Assembly: GCA_002414205.1 (NCBI GenBank)
Contig: DHYQ01000037.1
Location: 27,240 to 36,955, forward strand
Length of the DNA: 9,716 nucleotides
Source of the DNA: Gallionellaceae bacterium UBA5126
GTDB lineage: Bacteria > Pseudomonadota > Gammaproteobacteria > Burkholderiales > Gallionellaceae
Direction: 5' to 3'
Positions 1 to 6,434 of this stretch are shown one piece after another. A model generated the notes under the pieces. It worked only from the letters and a program-made list of their open reading frames with translations. It searched no databases and was not told the origin of the DNA. Made by a program: the position numbers and the translations under genes. The first letter of the stretch is position 1; the number at the start of each line of letters is the position of its first letter.

Positions 1-894
1 ATTGGCGACGAGCGCAAGCTGACCGAGGAAATGTTTACCTCGCTGCCCGGCGTGGAAAAGGCCATGCACATCGCCAAGCAATACAAAATCGTCTCGCGTG
101 AATCGCACCGCGACAACACCGTGGTGGACATTCGCGGCATCCCCTTGGGCGGCAACCAGATTCAAATCATCGGCGGCCCTTGCTCGGTGGAAACCCAGGA
201 GCAAATGGACTTGTCGGCGCAATACGTGCAGGAAGCCGGTTGCCGCTTGATGCGTGGCGGCGCGTTCAAGCCGCGCACCAGCCCCTACACCTTCCAGGGC
301 CACGGCTCGGACGGGCTGGACATGTTCCGCATCGCCGCCGACCGCTACAACCTGCCCATCGTGACCGAATTGATGGATGCGCGCCAACTGGACTTGTTCA
401 TGAAGTTCGACGTGGACGTGATCCAAATCGGTACGCGCAACATGCAAAACTTTGATTTGCTGAAAGAAGTTGGCCGCTGCAACAAGCCGGTGATTCTGAA
501 ACGCGGCATGTCCGCCACCATTTCCGAATGGCTGATGTCTGCCGAATACATCGCCGCCGGTGGCAATCACAACATCATCTTCTGCGAACGCGGCATCCGC
601 ACCTTTGAAACCTACTACCGCAATGTGCTGGACGTCACGGCCATTCCGGTGCTGAAGAAGGAAACCCACTTGCCGGTGATCGTCGATCCCTCCCACGCCG
701 GCGGCAAAGCCTGGATGGTCGCGGCCCTGTCGCAAGCCGCCGTCGCCGCCGGAGCCGACGGCCTGTTGGTGGAAATGCACCCCAATCCCTGCGAAGCCTG
801 GTGCGATGCCGACCAAGCCCTCACCCCCGGCGAGCTGAAAAAGCTGGTCGGCACCTTGGGCGCAATTGCCGGCGCGATTGGGCGCACGGTTTAA
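1..894 (+). CDS. aroF: 3-deoxy-7-phosphoheptulonate (DAHP) synthase, type I-beta (5' end outside window)
   Basis: Condenses phosphoenolpyruvate and erythrose-4-phosphate to DAHP, the first step of aromatic amino acid synthesis, in the cytoplasm. The frame is open from base 1, and IGDERKL followed by a short LPGVEK segment matches the end of the N-terminal ferredoxin-like regulatory domain of this subclass. The ATG at 31 is therefore internal and the gene starts upstream. The barrel shows GGPCSVE (metal-ligand Cys at 181-183), RGGAFKPRTSPYTFQG, QIGTRNMQNFDLLKEVG, LKRGMSATISEW, the VDPSHAGG metal-ligand His, and VEMHPNPCEAWCDADQAL with the Glu and Asp ligands. All expected catalytic and metal residues are present. 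The product belongs to the AroF/KDO8P-synthase-like group rather than the E. coli AroG type, so the symbol follows common usage. No terminator with a U-run follows; a hairpin repeat lies 12 bases downstream. Confidence 0.95.
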   Translation: MGDERKLTEEMFTSLPGVEKAMHIAKQYKIVSRESHRDNTVVDIRGIPLGGNQIQIIGGPCSVETQEQMDLSAQYVQEAGCRLMRGGAFKPRTSPYTFQGHGSDGLDMFRIAADRYNLPIVTELMDARQLDLFMKFDVDVIQIGTRNMQNFDLLKEVGRCNKPVILKRGMSATISEWLMSAEYIAAGGNHNIIFCERGIRTFETYYRNVLDVTAIPVLKKETHLPVIVDPSHAGGKAWMVAALSQAAVAAGADGLLVEMHPNPCEAWCDADQALTPGELKKLVGTLGAIAGAIGRTV

Positions 895-900
895 CCTAGT

Positions 901-933
901 CCGTAGGGCGCAATAAGCGCAGCGCATTGCGCC
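901..933. repeat. Dispersed hairpin repeat (GGCGCAAT/ATTGCGCC arms)
   Basis: Perfect 8-bp inverted arms GGCGCAAT (907-914) and ATTGCGCC (926-933) enclose an 11-base loop reading AAGCGCAGCGC, preceded by CCGTAG. The layout of GTAGGG, stem, AAGCG(C/A)AGCGC loop and returning stem is one I recognise as a short intergenic repeat found many times in some beta- and gammaproteobacterial genomes. Family membership is from memory, not a search. The right arm ends one base before the ATG of the next ORF, so that start lies directly on the repeat. It has no U-run and is not a typical intrinsic terminator, though it could stabilise the 3' end of the DAHP synthase transcript. Confidence 0.65.
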
Positions 934-1476
934 ATGCAAGTGCAAGACTTTGACCCCGCCCCCACCCCGTTTACCCTGCACTGGTCACGGGTTCAGCGGA
1001 CGGGGCTGCCCGCAGGGCATTGCCTGCTGGCGCTGTGGCCTGCGCCAGTCAACGCGGATGCTTGTTTTGCCGCAGCGGGGTTTACCGTGTTTGGCGATCA
1101 GGACGAGGCCTGGGAGCGGGAGGCCGACGCCCTCCTGACCCGGCTGTTGAACTGGCTGGCGCAATTTGGCCCGCCACGTTTACTGAGTGTTCCGTTGCGT
1201 CCGGCGCGGCGCTGGTGGCAGTGGACGGAGCACGAACCCTTGCCCCTGCGCGAGCAAATCCAGTGGCCACAGGAACGCGACGAATTGCCGCCGTGCGTAC
1301 TGGCGTTTGGCGACAGCCCCGTGCGCCTGCAAACCAGTTGCGGTCATCACCTGTACTGGCTAACCGTGCCGGACGCACCGACACTGGCCGTCCACATGCA
1401 GCAACTGGCCGGGCCGCATCCCCGCCAGGAAACCCCGCTGGACTGGTCGGCCATGGCGGCTTGCCAACCAGAATGA
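934..1476 (+). CDS. Hypothetical protein, 180 residues, Trp- and Pro-rich
   Basis: I do not recognise this product. It is 180 residues with no signal peptide or membrane segment, and is rich in Trp, Pro, Leu and Arg. It has a WEREADALLTRLLNWL helix-like stretch around residues 55-75, a basic/aromatic RPARRWWQW segment near residue 90, and a CGHHLYW segment near residue 140. An in-frame TAG at 904 bars any start upstream of the hairpin repeat, so ATG 934 is the first possible start, and no Shine-Dalgarno sequence precedes it. Codon use is GC-rich at third positions like the flanking genes, which supports real coding. It could be co-transcribed with the DAHP synthase gene 39 bases upstream, since I see no terminator with a U-run between them. 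Function unknown. Confidence 0.55.
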   Translation: MQVQDFDPAPTPFTLHWSRVQRTGLPAGHCLLALWPAPVNADACFAAAGFTVFGDQDEAWEREADALLTRLLNWLAQFGPPRLLSVPLRPARRWWQWTEHEPLPLREQIQWPQERDELPPCVLAFGDSPVRLQTSCGHHLYWLTVPDAPTLAVHMQQLAGPHPRQETPLDWSAMAACQPE

Positions 1477-1505
1477 TGGCTTGGTAATTTCGGACTGTCC
1501 GCTCC

Positions 1506-2282
1506 GTGATAGCCTTGCTCAACCCAAGTCGAAGAAAAAAGCGTCAAGGTATTGCACGCCAAGATCGGTCAATTGACGCTGTGGACGGAAAAATTGTTCA
1601 GCCAAGTGGAGCGACTTCTTGGCACAAAATAGACAGCGTCATTGAAAATACGTTACTCGTAATATGCTTGGCACTGGGGACGGTCGGAATTTCCACTTCC
1701 TCACGCGCAGAGAGTTTGCCAAAACAATGGGCAACGATACAGTCCACAAGTCTTAAAGTTTTTGTCACGTCTGAAAAGCCAGAAGTTTCCATGAAGATAC
1801 TTGCTGCATCCGACACTAAGAAGCCACTGTATGAGCTGACATGCAATAAAGGTGATACCGTAGATGCAAATGGCGTTGAGTATTACCGTATGTTCCAATG
1901 CTACTTGTTTCCGATAACAGGAGAGCCTTCTGATTTACTATGGGGTGCGGAGTCTTGGGCTGTAAAAGCATATGAAACCAGGGGAGTTTTTACATATGAA
2001 CAGCTTATTGGCCCATGCAAAAGTGATCTCAACTATGGACAGCATAGAGTTTTTTATATGCGAGGAATGAGATTAGAGTTAAGTATTTCAAACTTTAAAT
2101 CCCCACTAATCGCGGACATGATTTCTGGTAGGGCATCACCTAAATTTAGTTTCGATTTGGATATTAAGGTACAGCCGAACACTAACGCAGTAAGCGAAAT
2201 AACAGCACCTCCAGCCGAAAACTATTGTGGTGGTTACGATAAGTTAAACGCTAACGGGGAAGCCGTGTACCATCGGTTCTAG
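1506..2282 (+). CDS. Hypothetical exported protein, AT-rich gene, start uncertain
   Basis: A 258-codon frame opening with GTG at 1506. Residues ~46-68 (IENTLLVICLALGTVGIS, then SSRA/ES) look like a signal peptide core and cleavage site. This predicts an exported mature protein of about 190 residues with four cysteines after the cleavage site (TCNKG, FQCYL, GPCKS, NYCGGYD), which could form two disulfides. I recognise no domain. The start is doubtful. Neither GTG 1506 nor GTG 1581 has a good ribosome binding site, and there is no in-frame ATG before the signal peptide. The first ~40 codons overlap a probable IS3 OrfA relic read in another frame, so the native start may have been lost or replaced when that element inserted. 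From about 1640 to 2280 the gene is much richer in A/T, especially at third positions, than its neighbours. That suggests acquisition by transfer. Confidence 0.5.
   Translation: MIALLNPSRRKKRQGIARQDRSIDAVDGKIVQPSGATSWHKIDSVIENTLLVICLALGTVGISTSSRAESLPKQWATIQSTSLKVFVTSEKPEVSMKILAASDTKKPLYELTCNKGDTVDANGVEYYRMFQCYLFPITGEPSDLLWGAESWAVKAYETRGVFTYEQLIGPCKSDLNYGQHRVFYMRGMRLELSISNFKSPLIADMISGRASPKFSFDLDIKVQPNTNAVSEITAPPAENYCGGYDKLNANGEAVYHRF
1513..1632 (+). pseudogene. Probable relic of IS3-family transposase OrfA
   Basis: Reading 1513-1629 in the frame that stops at TAG 1630 gives a short peptide containing QVEEKSVKVLHAKIGQLTL. VKxLHAKIGQLTLE is a motif I know from the C-terminal part of IS3-family OrfA proteins, where it precedes a DFL-type segment. 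Here the motif is followed by a divergent WTEKLFSQVERLLGTK tail and a stop. Two stops (TGA 1507, TAG 1510) cut off the N-terminal helix-turn-helix half, and there is no OrfB downstream. It is at best a fragment of about 120 bases. The match is by memory of the family motif over about 14 residues. Confidence 0.4.
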
Positions 2283-2446
2283 CTGCGTGGTGTGTGCGTT
2301 CCTACCCCAACGATCAACCTGTGGCTGTGTTGCAATGAGAACCCCATTCGATTCCCGTCCCACCACCTTGCCAGACTTCCTCTCCCGCATCCCCCACTTG
2401 TGACTGGCGGGCCGGTCTCTGCTAAGTGTCCCGGCCTAGGTCACCG

Positions 2447-4144
2447 TTATCGTTTTGGATAGGTACGCACACTCATGGCTTGCCAGGCGAAGTGGCCATT
2501 TTGCTCGGACAGCAGGCGTTCGATGTCTTTTAGCACGGGCTGACCGACGGGTACTGCTCCGCTAATCTGACTGACGCCGTACCAGTTTTTCGGTGTGCGG
2601 GGCAGGGCAATCACCACGACCTGATCCAGCCCGAAGGGAGGGGTGACGACGATGCGATCCTGCTCGGCACTGCCAGGTAGTACCAGCATTTGCCGCGCCG
2701 GATGGCGCACTTCTTCGCTGGCTTTTTGCGGATACAGTACCGACACATTGCCGCCAGCGTCGATGTCCAGAATCAGCAGGTGTGCGGCGGCATCACTTTG
2801 CACATTGAAGGCGAAGGTTTCGCCCGCCACAAAAGTGTTACCCCGTGTGGCAGGGTCGGTTTCCACTCGCACGTTGAATTCGGGGCGATTGTTGGACACC
2901 AGGTTGCGCCACCACACTTCGGCACGCAGGCGTTGCAGCAGCGCGGCATTCACACCGGGGAAGCGCGCAATCGGGTCGCCGGAACCCGCCTGCAATTCCA
3001 CGGCATTGTCTACCGCGACAAGTTGCAGCGCCGCTTGTTCTGTTGGCGGCACCAATTGAATGCCGTTGAGGTTAGCCAATGCCCCGCGCACATCACCTAG
3101 CGTCGGATCGACGCGCAAACGGAGGTACTGCCCCAACGCTGGCACCGGCTTGTTGCCGCCCTTGGGGGTGCCGATGTCAAACAGCGGTGCCGCTGCGAGT
3201 TGTTTGGTGTCTTCTTGCAAGCTGGGCAGGCGCTGTGGGGTATGGCCATATTCACGCTCTTCCATGAAATGCAACACGGCCTGATGTAGTTCGCCGTAGT
3301 CAATTTTGCCGTCGCCATTGGAGTCCGCCGCCAATTGGCCATTCAGCACGCGCAGCAGGGTGTCGGTCAGAGCGCCGTGCGGACGGTTGTCAACCGTGGG
3401 TAAGGCAATCAAATCGCTGTTCTGGATGTCACGCGCGGGCTCACGGTCGCTGGCGGCGGACAAGAACATCACCCGCTGATAAGGGTAGGGCGCTGCTGTG
3501 GCTTTCTGATTGACTGTATTGCTGGATAAGCCGCCTTGCATCATGGCGTCACCAGCAAAGGTGATGGGAACCTGCCGAAAATGCGCCTTGCGCCCCGGCG
3601 TGATCGAGCGCACCAGATTGCCGGAATAGCAGGAGTCGGCAATCATCATGACGTTACGGTTTTTTTCCAACTCCAAGAACAGCGGGCGCAAATGAGTCTG
3701 GCCGATAATCAGTACCTCGCCCAAGCGTTTTTGCCGCGCCAGCTCGCCCAGTTGATCCGGGCTGGGGGCATCCACCGGCACAAAAGCCCCGGAGGAATAA
3801 GGCAGCGGTAGGTTGACGTGGGTATCCAGCGCGCTGGTGCCGTGACCGGAAAAGTAGACCAGCACAAAATCACCCGGCGCACTGCGCTGGCGCAGTGCGG
3901 CCAGTTGCTTGAGGATATTGTCATGCGTGGCCTGCCCATCGGTCAGGGTGACGATATTGGCCGGGTCGAAGTTCCAGCGCTCCACCAAGGATTTCTGCAA
4001 GGCGCGCACATCGCTCACGGCGCCCTCCAGTTGCCCCACGTTTTCATAGGCATTGATACCAATCAACAAGGCAACCGGCTTGGCCAGTGCTACCTGGGTG
4101 GCACACAACAGCAACCCACCCAACAACCATGTCCTGAATTTCAT
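2447..4144 (-). CDS. Exported caspase-like (peptidase C14) protein with EF-hand and DUF4384-like C-terminus
   Basis: A 565-residue protein. The ATG at 4144 is preferred over an in-frame ATG 17 codons upstream, because GGGGAG lies 8 bases before it and the product then opens with a clean signal peptide (MKFRTWLLGGLLLCATQVALA). The caspase-like fold follows: VALLIGINAY (residues 24-33), catalytic His101 in YFSGHG and catalytic Cys172 in DSCYSG. A canonical 12-residue EF-hand loop, DSNGDGKIDYGE, sits at 274-285. The last ~150 residues, with FNVQSDAAAHLLILDID and VVVIALPRTP, resemble DUF4384, a beta-rich domain often attached to bacterial caspase-like proteins. The expected role is an exported cysteine protease of the metacaspase/paracaspase group, with specificity for basic or other residues unknown. 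It is monocistronic and divergent from the CDF gene. No U-run terminator is seen after the stop. Confidence 0.85.
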   Translation of the reverse strand: MKFRTWLLGGLLLCATQVALAKPVALLIGINAYENVGQLEGAVSDVRALQKSLVERWNFDPANIVTLTDGQATHDNILKQLAALRQRSAPGDFVLVYFSGHGTSALDTHVNLPLPYSSGAFVPVDAPSPDQLGELARQKRLGEVLIIGQTHLRPLFLELEKNRNVMMIADSCYSGNLVRSITPGRKAHFRQVPITFAGDAMMQGGLSSNTVNQKATAAPYPYQRVMFLSAASDREPARDIQNSDLIALPTVDNRPHGALTDTLLRVLNGQLAADSNGDGKIDYGELHQAVLHFMEEREYGHTPQRLPSLQEDTKQLAAAPLFDIGTPKGGNKPVPALGQYLRLRVDPTLGDVRGALANLNGIQLVPPTEQAALQLVAVDNAVELQAGSGDPIARFPGVNAALLQRLRAEVWWRNLVSNNRPEFNVRVETDPATRGNTFVAGETFAFNVQSDAAAHLLILDIDAGGNVSVLYPQKASEEVRHPARQMLVLPGSAEQDRIVVTPPFGLDQVVVIALPRTPKNWYGVSQISGAVPVGQPVLKDIERLLSEQNGHFAWQAMSVRTYPKR

Positions 4145-4168
4145 GTGATACTCCCCGTGGTGATGAAT

Positions 4169-4183
4169 GCAGCGCATTGTGCC
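4169..4183. repeat. Half copy of the hairpin repeat
   Basis: GCAGCGCATTGTGCC matches 14 of 15 bases of the right half of the repeat at 919-933 (GCAGCGCATTGCGCC), in the same orientation. The left arm is not recognisable, so this is a decayed or partial copy. It lies in the 120-base divergent gap between the caspase-like gene and the CDF gene. Confidence 0.4.
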
Positions 4184-4264
4184 CAAATACGCCACAAAAT
4201 GCAGCCTATTTGTCGTTAGGCAGGAGTCTGGTAAGGTTGCAGCCCCGTTTAGACAGGATAGACC

Positions 4265-5152
4265 ATGAATTCCAACCTCACCCGTTACGCTTGGCTGTCG
4301 ATTGCCGCCGCTTTATCGACCATGGCGCTGAAAACCTTGGCTTGGTGGCTGACCGGATCGGTCGGCTTGTTGTCCGACGCTATCGAATCACTGGTCAATC
4401 TGGCCGGGGCGTTGATGGCGTTGTGGATGCTGAAACTGGCCGCCACGCCTGCTGACGTCGAACATCCGCATGGTCACAGCAAGGCGGAGTATTTCTCCAG
4501 CGCCTTTGAAGGACTGCTGATTTTTCTGGCTGCCCTCAGTATCGCCCAAACCGCCCTGCAACGACTACTGCACCCACAAGCACTGGAAGCCGTCGGCGCA
4601 GGGCTGGTGGTGTCCGCGCTGGCTTCACTGATTAACTTGGTTGTCGCACGCATCCTGCTACGCGTTGGACAGACGCAAAACTCCATCACCCTGGAAGCCG
4701 ATGCGCAACACCTGATGACCGACGTGTGGACTTCCGCCGGGGTCATGGTTGGCATCGCGTTGGTATTGCTCACCGGCTGGCTGTGGCTGGATCCGGCCAT
4801 CGCCCTGCTGGTGGCGGGGAACATCCTGTTCACCGGCTGGCAATTGCTGCGCCGCTCCGCCGATGGCCTGCTGGATGCCGCCCTGCCACTGGCCCAACGC
4901 CAGCAAATCGACCGCGTGTTAGACGACTTTCGTGCCCAAGGACTGGATTTTGATGCCATCAAAACGCGCCAAGCGGGGCAACATACTTTCATCACCCTGC
5001 ATGTCCTGGTGCCGGGGCATTGGCCGGTGCAACAAGGCCACGACTGCTGCGAAAACGTCGAGCAGGTGCTACGCCAAAATGTCCCCGGTGCGCATATCAT
5101 CACCCACCTAGAACCGTTGCCAGCCTCTGCCAGCACGCATTCGGGCCTATGA
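4265..5152 (+). CDS. Cation diffusion facilitator (CDF) family metal transporter
   Basis: A 295-residue inner-membrane divalent-metal/proton antiporter of the CDF family. Six hydrophobic segments span roughly residues 8-205, followed by a cytoplasmic ferredoxin-like domain (~206-285, with HDCCENVEQVL and ITHLEPL), as in YiiP/FieF. The HPHGHSKAEYF motif (67-77) and TM5 motif H149-LMT-D153 are family hallmarks. TM2 reads SDAIESLVN, so the two YiiP site-A aspartates (DSLVD) correspond to Glu41 and Asn45 here, which may alter metal choice. Substrate (Zn, Fe, Mn, Co, Cd) cannot be assigned. The start at ATG 4265 is preceded by AGGA at 9-base spacing. The gene is divergent from the caspase-like gene and convergent with the PHA operon. 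No clear promoter was identified. Confidence 0.92.
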   Translation: MNSNLTRYAWLSIAAALSTMALKTLAWWLTGSVGLLSDAIESLVNLAGALMALWMLKLAATPADVEHPHGHSKAEYFSSAFEGLLIFLAALSIAQTALQRLLHPQALEAVGAGLVVSALASLINLVVARILLRVGQTQNSITLEADAQHLMTDVWTSAGVMVGIALVLLTGWLWLDPAIALLVAGNILFTGWQLLRRSADGLLDAALPLAQRQQIDRVLDDFRAQGLDFDAIKTRQAGQHTFITLHVLVPGHWPVQQGHDCCENVEQVLRQNVPGAHIITHLEPLPASASTHSGL

Positions 5153-5205
5153 GCCGCGAGGCAATATGGATGCAAAGCGCGCTGCCTTGTTCCCTGGGTA
5201 CAGGC

Positions 5206-5232
5206 AATAAAAAACCCCGCCGTGAGGCGGGG
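5206..5232 (-). terminator. Intrinsic terminator of the PHA operon
   Basis: A perfect 7-bp GC stem, CCCCGCC (5215-5221) with GGCGGGG (5226-5232), has a GTGA tetraloop (TCAC when read on the minus strand). Read on the minus strand it is followed by six T then ATT (5214 down to 5206). It begins 27 bases after the phaC stop. The plus-strand side has no U-run, so it serves the minus-strand operon and at most weakly the converging CDF transcript. Confidence 0.9.
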
Positions 5233-5259
5233 TGTCACAAGGACCGTCACATTTGAGGG

Positions 5260-6429
5260 TTATGCTTTCGGTGCCTTGCTGGCGGCTCTTGGTGCTGTCG
5301 GCTTGGAGGAGGGCTTGGCAGCATCAGGAGCAGCGTCGGGGGACGATGTCACTGGCGTGACATCGCGTTCAATCAGCCACTTGGCAATCGCCGGGGCCAG
5401 TTCTTTTTGCGAACGGGAGCCGACGAACACGCCGATATGACCGCCCTGGAACTTGTACAGGGTCTTGTCGGTACTGCCGATGTGGTCGTTCAGCGGCATG
5501 GTGGCGGCGGGCGGTACCAGATGGTCGGCGGAAGCATAAATGTTCAGCACGGGCATCGTCACATTCGCCAGATTCACGTTGCGCTCGCCCACTTGCAATT
5601 GACCTTGAATCAGCTTGTTGCCTTGGTAGCAGTCCTTGACGAACTGGCGCAGACATTCACCGGCTTGGCCGGGGCTGTCGAAAATCCATTTTTCCATGCG
5701 CAGGAAGTTCAGCAGCTTTTCCTTGTCTTCCATGACTTCCAGCATATCGACGTACTTCTTGATGTTCAGGTTGAACGGCATCAACATCAAAAAGCCATCG
5801 TTCAGCAGGTTGCCGGGCACTACGCCGTAGGTGTCCACCAACTCGTCCACATTCATGGTCTTGGCCCATTTGAACAGCAGACCTTCGTTGGTGGAGAAGT
5901 CGAACGGCGCAACCAAGGTAATCAGGCCATGCACCTTTTCGGGGTGCAGCGCGGAATAAATGGTGGAGAAAGTGCCGCCCTGGCAAATGCCCATCAGGGA
6001 AACCTTTTCGCTGCCCGCATCCTTGCGCACCGCATCCACGCAGTTGTTCAGGTAGCCGTTGATGTAGTCGTCCATGCTGAGGTAGCGGTCGGAGCCGCTG
6101 GGGTAGCCCCAGTCGATGATATACACGTCCAAGCCTTGGTTCAGCAGATTGCGGATGAAGCTGCGATCGGGCTGAATGTCCAGCATGTAGGGACGGTTCA
6201 CCAGCGCATACACCACCAGCACCGGCACGCCGCACGCCTTGGCCTTTTCAGGCTGGTAGCGGTACATGGTCAGCTTGTCTTCGGTGTAAACCACTTGCTT
6301 GGGCGCGGTGCCCACGTCAATGGCATCGACATCGGTCAGCAGTGTGGCACCCTTGACCAGTTTGCTGTTCATTTCACCCAAGTGCTTCATGGCCGACTTG
6401 GCATCGAGTTTGGAAAAAGGAGTAGGCAT
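5260..6429 (-). CDS. phaC: Class III poly(3-hydroxyalkanoate) synthase subunit PhaC
   Basis: Catalytic subunit of the PhaC-PhaE synthase, which polymerises (R)-3-hydroxyacyl-CoA (usually 3-hydroxybutyryl-CoA) into PHA at the granule surface. It has an alpha/beta-hydrolase fold with the lipase-like box GICQGG. Cys149, Asp302 (SADHLVPP) and His331 (GGHIGVFVG) form the triad, at exactly the numbering known for the Allochromatium vinosum enzyme, which confirms the ATG at 6429. The protein has 389 residues against about 355 in that enzyme. The excess is a C-terminal tail (~356-389) rich in Ala, Pro, Ser and Lys. The ribosome binding site AAGGAA overlaps the phaE stop codon and the gap is 5 bases, so the two subunits are probably translationally linked. 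It is the last gene of the operon, followed by a strong terminator. Confidence 0.97.
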   Translation of the reverse strand: MPTPFSKLDAKSAMKHLGEMNSKLVKGATLLTDVDAIDVGTAPKQVVYTEDKLTMYRYQPEKAKACGVPVLVVYALVNRPYMLDIQPDRSFIRNLLNQGLDVYIIDWGYPSGSDRYLSMDDYINGYLNNCVDAVRKDAGSEKVSLMGICQGGTFSTIYSALHPEKVHGLITLVAPFDFSTNEGLLFKWAKTMNVDELVDTYGVVPGNLLNDGFLMLMPFNLNIKKYVDMLEVMEDKEKLLNFLRMEKWIFDSPGQAGECLRQFVKDCYQGNKLIQGQLQVGERNVNLANVTMPVLNIYASADHLVPPAATMPLNDHIGSTDKTLYKFQGGHIGVFVGSRSQKELAPAIAKWLIERDVTPVTSSPDAAPDAAKPSSKPTAPRAASKAPKA

Positions 6430-6434
6430 GGCAG

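Noticed and set aside
1490..1500. CGGAC-T-GTCCG palindrome near the IS relic as a terminal inverted repeat.
   Set aside because: It is a local palindrome with no distant partner, and no second terminus or target duplication was found.
2348..2370. ATTCGATTCCCGTCCCACCACC resembles a tRNA T-loop and 3' acceptor end.
   Set aside because: The upstream T-stem (CCCCA) does not pair with CCCGT, no acceptor partner or anticodon arm is found upstream, and there is no proper CCA end. Likely chance, at most a tRNA-end fragment.
2410..2436. GGCCGG/CCGGCC stem after the caspase-like gene as a terminator.
   Set aside because: Six-base arms with a 15-base loop and no U-run on either strand; not supportable as an intrinsic terminator.
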